Of a DNA stretch of 64,000 nt, positions 58,506 to 64,000 are shown piece by piece. Numbering within the stretch: position 1 is the stretch's first letter; each line of letters starts with the position of its first letter. A program made the translations under genes and the position numbers. The notes beneath the pieces are model-generated. The model was not told the origin of the DNA and searched no databases. It saw nothing but the letters and a program-made list of their open reading frames with translations. The stretch is taken from contig CALMZV010000050.1 of the NCBI GenBank assembly GCA_937870755.1, positions 18,657 through 82,656 on the forward strand. The letters are read 5' to 3'. The stretch comes from an uncultured Methylocystaceae bacterium. GTDB lineage: Bacteria; Pseudomonadota; Alphaproteobacteria; Rhizobiales; Beijerinckiaceae.

Positions 58506-58922
58506 TTATTTGCGTCGACGTCGCTGCTGGCCGAGGCCCATCTGCTTGGCGAGGTTGGACCGGGCGATCGCGTAATTCGGCGCCACCATCGGATAGTCCG
58601 GCGGCAGGCCCCATTTCTCGCGATAGGCGTCGGGAGACAGGTTGTACTGCGTGCGCAGATGGCGCTTCAGGGATTTGAACTGTTTCCCGTCTTCCAGACA
58701 GATGATGTAGTCGTTGGTGATCGACTTCTTGACCGGAACGGCGGGTTTGGGCGGCTCGAGGGTCGCGGGCGCCGCAACCGAGGTGACGCGAGTCAGCGCC
58801 GAATGCACGTCATGAATGAGAGCGGGCAGATCGCCCGCCGGAACGGAATTATTGCTGACGTAGGCCGAGACGATGTCGGCCGCCAGCTCGATGAAATTCA
58901 GTGAACCATTATTCTCGGTCAT
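58506..58922 (-). CDS. mucR: MucR/Ros-family zinc-finger transcriptional regulator
   Basis: A 138-residue regulator: N-terminal oligomerisation region LNFIELAADIVSAYVSNNSV, then VKKSITNDYIICLEDGKQFK, SLKRHLRTQYNLSPDAYREK, WGLPPDYPMVAPNYAIARS and a basic tail QQRRRRK. The first zinc ligand Cys is present; where Ros has its second Cys this protein has Asp in CLED, as in MucR and Mlr proteins. It is a global, H-NS-like repressor of AT-rich promoters. The 443-base AT-rich region upstream is a likely autoregulatory site. It has its own terminator. Confidence 0.92.
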   Translation of the reverse strand: MTENNGSLNFIELAADIVSAYVSNNSVPAGDLPALIHDVHSALTRVTSVAAPATLEPPKPAVPVKKSITNDYIICLEDGKQFKSLKRHLRTQYNLSPDAYREKWGLPPDYPMVAPNYAIARSNLAKQMGLGQQRRRRK

Positions 58923-59365
58923 CGTGTCCCTCTTTCCGGAGATTCGAGCCAGCGGGCGGCCACCGTCGATCCCGCTCCCAGGCGAATGCCTCCCCGTCCT
59001 ATTGAGTCGTTGTTTGCAACTGGAAATCTAATCCAAAACCAATTCGCATTCAATCACAACATCCATATCCTCATGAGATTTCAGACTTTTTGATGGCCGT
59101 TCGGCCGGTTGTCCAATCCCACGTCCACAAAATATTAAAAAACTCCAAACAATGACTGTATCACGAGCCGAATAGCTGACTGCGCCGCAATATAGTTATG
59201 CAGTTCGGACGTAGAGGCGCCGCGCACGCCCTGTCCTGTGCAAGCGCCGTTCTCTCCCGCGCCGAGCCTGCGTCGCGGCTCACGTTGCGGGCGGGCGCAC
59301 GCTCACGTATCTCCCCGGGGAGCGGCGCCGGACGATAGCGCCCGCATTCCGCACCGAGGACCAAC
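58923..59365. other. Gene-free AT-rich region between mucR and the oligopeptidase gene
   Basis: A 443-base divergent intergenic region. The part from about 59005 to 59165 is far richer in A and T than the window (for example CAAAATATTAAAAAACTCC around 59128). There is a small inverted repeat GGCCGTTCGGCC near 59095-59106. MucR prefers T-rich, AT-rich targets with T-A steps, so this is a candidate self-binding region. No ORF with a convincing ribosome site was found. Confidence 0.55.
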
Positions 59366-61471
59366 ATGTTCGCGACATCCGGCCTGACAGCGCCCGTGGC
59401 CGAGCGGCGATCGACGCGCCGGACCGTGCACGGCCACACGCTGATCGACGAATACGCATGGCTGCGCGCCGACAACTGGCAGGAGGTTCTGGCCGATCCG
59501 TCGAAAACGCCGGCCGGCGTGCGCGCGTATCTCGAAGCCGAGAACGCCTATGCGGAGGCGGCCCTGGCCCCCGTCGCGGCGTTGCGCAAGGCGCTCGCCG
59601 CAGAAATGCGCGCGCGAATGGTGGAGAACGACGCGCAACCGCCGCTGCCGGACGGACCGTTCGCCTATTACGCGCGGTATCGCGCCGGCGGCCAGCACCG
59701 AATCCACTGCCGTCGGCCGCGCGCGCGCATGTGGGACGAGGCGGCCGAACAGACGCTGCTCGACGGCGACGCGCTGGCGCAGGGCAAGAGCTACTTCCAC
59801 TTCGGCGCCGTCGCGCAGAGCCCCGACCATGCGCGCGTGGGCTGGGCGTGCGACGACACCGGCTCCGAACTCTACGCGATCCGCGTGCGCGACATCGCTT
59901 CGGGCCGCGATCTCGAAGACTGCGTGACGCGCACCGACGGCTCGCTCGTGTGGTCGCGCGACGGGCGCTCGTTTCTCTATGTGCGGGTCGACGACAATCA
60001 CCGCACCTCCCAGGTTTTCCGCCATCGGCTGGGAACCGAACAGAGCGCCGACGAACTGGTGGTGGAGGAGCCCGATCCCGGCTGGTTCGTGCATCTGCAC
60101 CAAAGCCTGTCGGGCCGGTTCGCGATCGTGTCGATGCGCGACCACGACGCGGCCGAGGCATGGCTGGTCGATCTGGCCAACGACGCCGCGCCGCCGCGCC
60201 GCGTGGCGGAGCGCGCGCCCAAGGTGCGTTACGACGTCGCCGACCACGGCGATGCGCTCGTCATCCGCACCAACGCCGACGGCGCGGAGGATTTCAAACT
60301 CGTCGTCGCGCCGCTGGCGGCGCCGGAGCGCGCCAACTGGCGCGACCTCGTCGCCTATCGCGACGGCAGCATGGTCATCGATTTTGTCGCGACGGCGCGC
60401 CATCTGGCGCGACTCGAACGCGAGGCCGGCCTGCCGCGCATCGTGGTGCGCGAGTTTGCAAGCGGCGCCGAACACACGATCGCATTCGATGAAGAGGCCT
60501 ACGACATCCGCCTCATCGACGGCTACGAATACGACACCGATATCCTGCGCTTCACTTATTCGTCGATGACGACGCCGGAGGAGACGTTCGACTACGACAT
60601 GGCCGCGCGCACGCGCGTGCTGCGCAAGCGCCAGCGCATTCCCTCCGGCCATGAGCCGGGCGATTATGTCACGCGCCGCATTTTCGCGCGCGCGCTCGAC
60701 GGCGAGCTGGTGCCGGTCACGCTGCTGGCGCGCGCCGATCTGAAACGCCCCGCGCCGTGCCTGCTCTACGCCTACGGCGCCTATGGCTACGCGCTGCCTG
60801 CGGCGTTCGCCTCCAACCGGCTGTCGCTGGTGGACCGCGGCTTCGTGTTCGCCATCGCGCATGTGCGCGGGGGAACCGACAAGGGCTGGCAGTGGTACGA
60901 GAACGGACGGCTGAAGAACAAGCCGAACACGTTCACGGACTTCATCGCCGCCGCGCGCAAGCTCGCCGACGACGGATGGACGCGCGAAGGCGATATCGTC
61001 GCGCACGGCGGCAGCGCGGGCGGCATGTTGATGGGCGCCATCGCCAACATGGCGCCGGAACTGTTCGCCGGCGTCATCGCCGACGTGCCGTTCGTCGATG
61101 TCGTCAACACGATGCTCGACGAAGACCTGCCGCTGACGCCGCCCGAATGGCTCGAATGGGGCAACCCGATCGAGAACCGCGAGGCGTTCGAGACCATGCT
61201 GTCCTATTCGCCTTACGACAACGTGGCGGAGAAGACCTATCCGCCGATCCTGGCGATGGGCGGACTGACCGATCCGCGCGTCACTTATTGGGAGCCGGCC
61301 AAATGGGTCGCGCGGTTGCGCGCGCGGATGACCGGCGGCGGGCCGATCCTGCTGGTGACGAACATGGAGGCCGGCCACGGCGGCGCCTCGGGCCGCTACG
61401 AACAGCTCGACGAGGTGGCGCTTGAGCAGGCCTTCGCCATCGCCGCGACGACGCGCCCCGGCGAGGCGTGA
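59366..61471 (+). CDS. S9 family oligopeptidase (oligopeptidase B, PtrB-like)
   Basis: A 701-residue cytosolic serine oligopeptidase. A beta-propeller fills residues about 60-410; the alpha/beta-hydrolase domain has CLLYAYGAYGYALP, AHVRGGTDKGWQWYENG, catalytic Ser550 in AHGGSAGGMLMG, the Asp loop in MGGLTDPRVTYWEPAKW, and His671 in MEAGHGGASGRY. This is the S9A pattern of oligopeptidase B, which cuts after basic residues in short peptides. The length is normal. It is alone in its transcription unit. Confidence 0.9.
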   Translation: MFATSGLTAPVAERRSTRRTVHGHTLIDEYAWLRADNWQEVLADPSKTPAGVRAYLEAENAYAEAALAPVAALRKALAAEMRARMVENDAQPPLPDGPFAYYARYRAGGQHRIHCRRPRARMWDEAAEQTLLDGDALAQGKSYFHFGAVAQSPDHARVGWACDDTGSELYAIRVRDIASGRDLEDCVTRTDGSLVWSRDGRSFLYVRVDDNHRTSQVFRHRLGTEQSADELVVEEPDPGWFVHLHQSLSGRFAIVSMRDHDAAEAWLVDLANDAAPPRRVAERAPKVRYDVADHGDALVIRTNADGAEDFKLVVAPLAAPERANWRDLVAYRDGSMVIDFVATARHLARLEREAGLPRIVVREFASGAEHTIAFDEEAYDIRLIDGYEYDTDILRFTYSSMTTPEETFDYDMAARTRVLRKRQRIPSGHEPGDYVTRRIFARALDGELVPVTLLARADLKRPAPCLLYAYGAYGYALPAAFASNRLSLVDRGFVFAIAHVRGGTDKGWQWYENGRLKNKPNTFTDFIAAARKLADDGWTREGDIVAHGGSAGGMLMGAIANMAPELFAGVIADVPFVDVVNTMLDEDLPLTPPEWLEWGNPIENREAFETMLSYSPYDNVAEKTYPPILAMGGLTDPRVTYWEPAKWVARLRARMTGGGPILLVTNMEAGHGGASGRYEQLDEVALEQAFAIAATTRPGEA

Positions 61472-61478
61472 GCGGGTT

Positions 61479-62714
61479 TCACTCCCCGCCGATCTTCTCC
61501 ACGTGGCGGCGCAGTTCGATCAGCGAATCGAATCGCAGCACGCCGTCCGGCGTTTCGGCCTCGATCGAGCCATCGGCGAACATCGTGTAGGTCGTATCGC
61601 CCGAGGTGTGACGGCCAAGGATCGCGGGTTCCGGTTTCGGCGGCGGCTCGGGCGCGGCGGGCGCCAGAGCGGGCGGGGCTTCCGAGCGGTGCAGTTCGCG
61701 TGCGAACTCGCGATCGAACTCGTCCTTGTCGTCGTCGCCGCTCTCGTCTTGCGTGCGCAAGGCTTCGGCCCGGTCTTCATCCGGGCGCTCTTGATCCGCG
61801 CGGCGTCGCCAAGCGCGGTCTTCGTCGTCGCGATCCTCTTTGTCGCGATCCTCTTTGTCGCTCTCCTCATTGTCGCGATCTCCGGCCGGCTGCGCGCGCG
61901 CGACCTCGTTCAGCGCGTCCTCGAAACGCGATGTCGCGGCGGACTTGCCGGGCTGAAGCCCGAGCGCATCGGTCACCTCGTCCTCGATCGTCCGCGCCGA
62001 TGTTTCGGGCGTTTCCTCGACTGGCGGCGCGGGAGCGGGATTGCGCCGGAACCACCGTCCGAAACTGGGGAGCGGAGGCGGCGGCGCGGCGGCGCGCGTC
62101 TCCTGCGCGAGGGTTTCGCGCGCGTCGAATTCCTGCTGGGCCTCGTCGGAATCGGGTTCGGGCTTTTCGTCCAGCGGCAGCGCCAGCGCCTCCTCGACGG
62201 CGGCTTCCGCGAGCGAGACGTCTTCCGGCGTTTCGTCGAGAGACGGTTCGTCCCCGGCGTCCGCCGCGCCCGAGTCGGCGCGCGAATCGGTTTCGTCCGC
62301 GCCGCGCATCTTGGCGGCGAGCGCGGCGGCGCTCGCGGCGGTCGCGGCGACGGCGGCGGCCGGTCTGGCGAGAGCGGCGCCGAGCGGTCTTTCGCGCACG
62401 GGCGCGGCTTCCGCGACGGGCGGTTCGGCGTCCGATTCCGGCGGACGCGGACGCAGGATGTCCGGCAGCGGCGGACGATCGCGCTCATGCTCCGGCGCGC
62501 GGGAAACCGCTGGCATTGCGGCGCGCAGCGTCATCACGCCATAGGCGAGCGCCGACACCATCACGCCGCCCGACAGCATGATGGCGCCGGAGATGACCGA
62601 CACCCAGCCGCGCTCGATCTGCACGATGTCCCAGCCGCTCCACATCCAGTACAGGCCGACGAGCGACAGAACCGCGCCGAACGCAAGAAGCACCCAGTCG
62701 AATACCGGTTTCAC
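61479..62714 (-). CDS. Membrane protein with long acidic low-complexity cytosolic domain
   Basis: A 411-residue protein of unknown function. Two N-terminal membrane segments (FDWVLLAFGAVLSLVGLYWM and VSVISGAIMLSGGVMVSALA) are followed by a Pro/Ala/Glu-rich region and an extreme charged stretch (DRDNEESDKEDRDKEDRDDE) encoded by 15-bp repeats. A folded-looking end follows: GDTTYTMFADGSIEAETPDG, VLRFDSLIELRRHVEKIGG. The start is GTG 62714 with GGAGGA six bases upstream. The C-terminal module is common in Hyphomicrobiales envelope proteins; its role is not known. Confidence 0.75.
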   Translation of the reverse strand: MKPVFDWVLLAFGAVLSLVGLYWMWSGWDIVQIERGWVSVISGAIMLSGGVMVSALAYGVMTLRAAMPAVSRAPEHERDRPPLPDILRPRPPESDAEPPVAEAAPVRERPLGAALARPAAAVAATAASAAALAAKMRGADETDSRADSGAADAGDEPSLDETPEDVSLAEAAVEEALALPLDEKPEPDSDEAQQEFDARETLAQETRAAAPPPPLPSFGRWFRRNPAPAPPVEETPETSARTIEDEVTDALGLQPGKSAATSRFEDALNEVARAQPAGDRDNEESDKEDRDKEDRDDEDRAWRRRADQERPDEDRAEALRTQDESGDDDKDEFDREFARELHRSEAPPALAPAAPEPPPKPEPAILGRHTSGDTTYTMFADGSIEAETPDGVLRFDSLIELRRHVEKIGGE

Positions 62715-62835
62715 GAGCAATCCTCCGTGCAGCCCAAGTGTAGCGCGATGCGCGCCGGAGAGGAAATCGCGCGTGGCCAAGCACTCGCGCCCGCGTGTGC
62801 GCGCGGCGTCTTGCGAGAGTTCGCGGCCGCAGGGC

Positions 62836-62864
62836 TTGTCGCGAGGGCGCCGGCTTTCTAGGTT
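62836..62864 (+). promoter_or_regulatory. Possible promoter of the superoxide dismutase gene
   Basis: TTGTCG (62836-62841), a 17-base spacer and TAGGTT (62859-62864), 70 bases upstream of the sod start. The boxes are fair but not perfect matches to the housekeeping consensus, and the call is by eye. Confidence 0.4.
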
Positions 62865-62933
62865 GCATTATGAGCGCGGGCCCATCCGGCGCCGGTAACA
62901 CGCTCCGCCATTCCTTCCAGACAGGAGAACGCC

Positions 62934-63530
62934 ATGTCCTTCACGCTCCCGCCCCTGCCCTACGCCTACGATGCGCTCCAGCCCTATATGTCCAAGGAAA
63001 CGCTGGAATATCACCACGACAAGCACCATCAGGCCTATGTCACGAACGGCAATAACCTGCTGAAGGGCACGGAGTTCGAAGGCAAGTCGCTCGAGGAGAT
63101 CGTGAAGGGTTCGTTCGGCAAGAACGCCGGGCTCTTCAACAACGCCAGCCAGCACTACAACCACCTGCATTTCTGGAGCTGGATGAAACCCATCGGCGGC
63201 GGCAAGATTCCCGGCGCGCTCGAAAAGGCGATCGTCGACGGGCTCGGCTCGGTCGACAAGATGAAGGAAGAATTCACCGCCGCCGGCGTCGGCCAGTTCG
63301 GCTCGGGCTGGGCGTGGCTCGCGGTCAAGGACGGCAAGGTGGTCGTGATGAAGACGCCGAACGGCGAGAACCCGCTGGTGCACGGCGCCAAGCCCATCCT
63401 GGGCTGCGACGTGTGGGAGCATTCCTATTACATCGACTATCGCAATCGCCGGCCCGACTACATCAAGGCCTTCCTCGATCATCTCGTGAACTGGGAATAT
63501 GTCGAGGAAATGTATCGCAAGGCCATGTAA
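62934..63530 (+). CDS. sodB: Fe-type superoxide dismutase
   Basis: A 198-residue Fe/Mn-family superoxide dismutase that dismutates superoxide in the cytosol. Metal ligands are His27, His77 (in NNASQHYNHLHFW), Asp159 and His163 (CDVWEHSYYIDY). Gln73 in the NNASQ segment occupies the place that marks Fe-type enzymes, and the second-shell Gln of Mn-types is not evident, so Fe is more likely. AGGAG lies just before the ATG. It is followed by a terminator. Confidence 0.92.
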   Translation: MSFTLPPLPYAYDALQPYMSKETLEYHHDKHHQAYVTNGNNLLKGTEFEGKSLEEIVKGSFGKNAGLFNNASQHYNHLHFWSWMKPIGGGKIPGALEKAIVDGLGSVDKMKEEFTAAGVGQFGSGWAWLAVKDGKVVVMKTPNGENPLVHGAKPILGCDVWEHSYYIDYRNRRPDYIKAFLDHLVNWEYVEEMYRKAM

Positions 63531-63561
63531 GCCGCGCGCATCACAGGATGCCGATCGAGGG

Positions 63562-63587
63562 AAAGCCCGGAGCGATCCGGGCTTTTT
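63562..63587 (+). terminator. Terminator after sodB
   Basis: A 10-bp hairpin (AAAGCCCGGA 63562-63571 with TCCGGGCTTT 63576-63585, 4-base loop) running into a T tract to 63587, 32 bases after the sodB stop. It also abuts the stop codon of the convergent DUF3124 gene. Confidence 0.85.
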
Positions 63588-64000
63588 CATTTTCGCGCGG
63601 CCGGTTCGATCGGGCGTCCGACGCTGACGAAGGAATAGGACGTCGTGCCGACGGAGCCGATCATCACCGTTTCCACGGCCGGCGCGGCGATGGGGCCGGC
63701 GGCCGACCACTCGACGAGAAAATTGGCGCCCGTGCCGCCGCGAAGATCGTCGGCCGGCACGAAAACCTCCAGCGTCGCGAGCGGGCCGAGCAGGCCGGGC
63801 TTCTGCACGAACGACTGCACCAGCTTGCCGTCGGTGTCGAAATAATCGACGCGCTCCACGATCAGCGCGCGCTCGCGCGAGGTGTTGTGCAGGCTGAGCG
63901 TGGCGGCGAGCTCCACCTGGCTGCGGCCGCCGCCGAAACGGATGGCCGAGTGGGCCGGCGCGTAGACCGCGCCGCGCACCGCCCGCTCCGTCTGCGGGGG
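63587..64000 (-). CDS. DUF3124 domain protein, 5' end outside window
   Basis: A partial protein of at least 137 residues; the frame is open to the window edge and the true start is beyond it. The visible part has the DUF3124 pattern: VYAPAHSAIRFGGGRSQVEL, AATLSLHNTSRERALIVERV, DYFDTDGKLVQSFVQKPGLL and LGPLATLEVFVPADDLRGGT. Members are exported proteins with a signal peptide, which would lie outside the window here. The function is unknown. Confidence 0.85.
   Translation of the reverse strand, partial: PPQTERAVRGAVYAPAHSAIRFGGGRSQVELAATLSLHNTSRERALIVERVDYFDTDGKLVQSFVQKPGLLGPLATLEVFVPADDLRGGTGANFLVEWSAAGPIAAPAVETVMIGSVGTTSYSFVSVGRPIEPAARK

Noticed and set aside
59303..61378. A 691-codon minus-strand open frame
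   Set aside because: Antisense shadow of the oligopeptidase gene, whose catalytic motifs are clear.

Overview
The window looks like a chromosomal segment of a GC-rich alphaproteobacterium of the order Hyphomicrobiales (Rhizobiales). The evidence is a MucR/Ros regulator, a FeuPQ-type two-component pair followed by cycHJKL (ccmI-E-F-H), degP, a second two-component pair and glnE, DUF1491, DUF6456 and SufE housekeeping neighbours, and a gene transfer agent (GTA) cluster of the Rhodobacter capsulatus type. I cannot name a genus. No tRNA, rRNA, CRISPR array, insertion sequence or integrase was seen.

Layout. 1-1067: two arsenosugar-type glycosyltransferases (minus). 1194-7280: a complete nitrate/sulfonate/taurine-type ABC transporter, then a LivG-F-H-M branched-chain-type importer without a binding-protein gene, closed by a strong terminator. 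7336-11141: two tandem DedA membrane proteins, a small unknown protein, and a hydratase plus CaiB/BaiF CoA-transferase pair. 11303-16179: an Arg/Tyr-rich exported protein, glyoxalase I, a cation diffusion facilitator with a long cytosolic tail, and a large PAS histidine kinase. 16197-30209: a minus-strand block with glnE, a two-component pair, degP, ccmH-F-E-I, a glycine-zipper lipoprotein, FeuQ/FeuP-like kinase and regulator, and a PepSY protein. 30299-48796: the GTA block. 48958-58922: YcgN-like Fe-S/Zn protein, a class A penicillin-binding protein, a DUF1214/DUF1254-like pair, DUF1491, a peptidoglycan-binding protein, a DivJ/PleC-like kinase, SufE, DUF6456 and MucR. 59366-64000: an S9 oligopeptidase, an acidic membrane protein, an Fe-type superoxide dismutase and a partial DUF3124 protein.

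The most interesting region is 30299-48946. It carries counterparts of RcGTA genes g1 (small terminase) through g15 in canonical order on the minus strand, with mostly overlapping start and stop codons. It begins downstream of a promoter-like sequence (TTGACA-17-TAGGGT) whose spacer holds a perfect 11-bp palindrome. Two plus-strand genes interrupt it: a secreted trypsin-like protease between capsid and connector, and a DUF465 protein between tape measure and DUF2460. Past g15 come a DUF2793 fibre-like protein and an unknown tail-linked protein, and then what reads as a complete lysis cassette: GH108 endolysin, 57-residue holin-like membrane protein, Rz-like inner-membrane spanin and Rz1-like lipoprotein. 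The last two overlap in different reading frames. There are no integrase, repressor or replication genes, which fits a domesticated GTA better than an active prophage.

Start codons were chosen from Shine-Dalgarno sequences and from start/stop overlaps with neighbours; uncertain ones are flagged. Functional names rest on motif and family recognition by eye; no database search was run.
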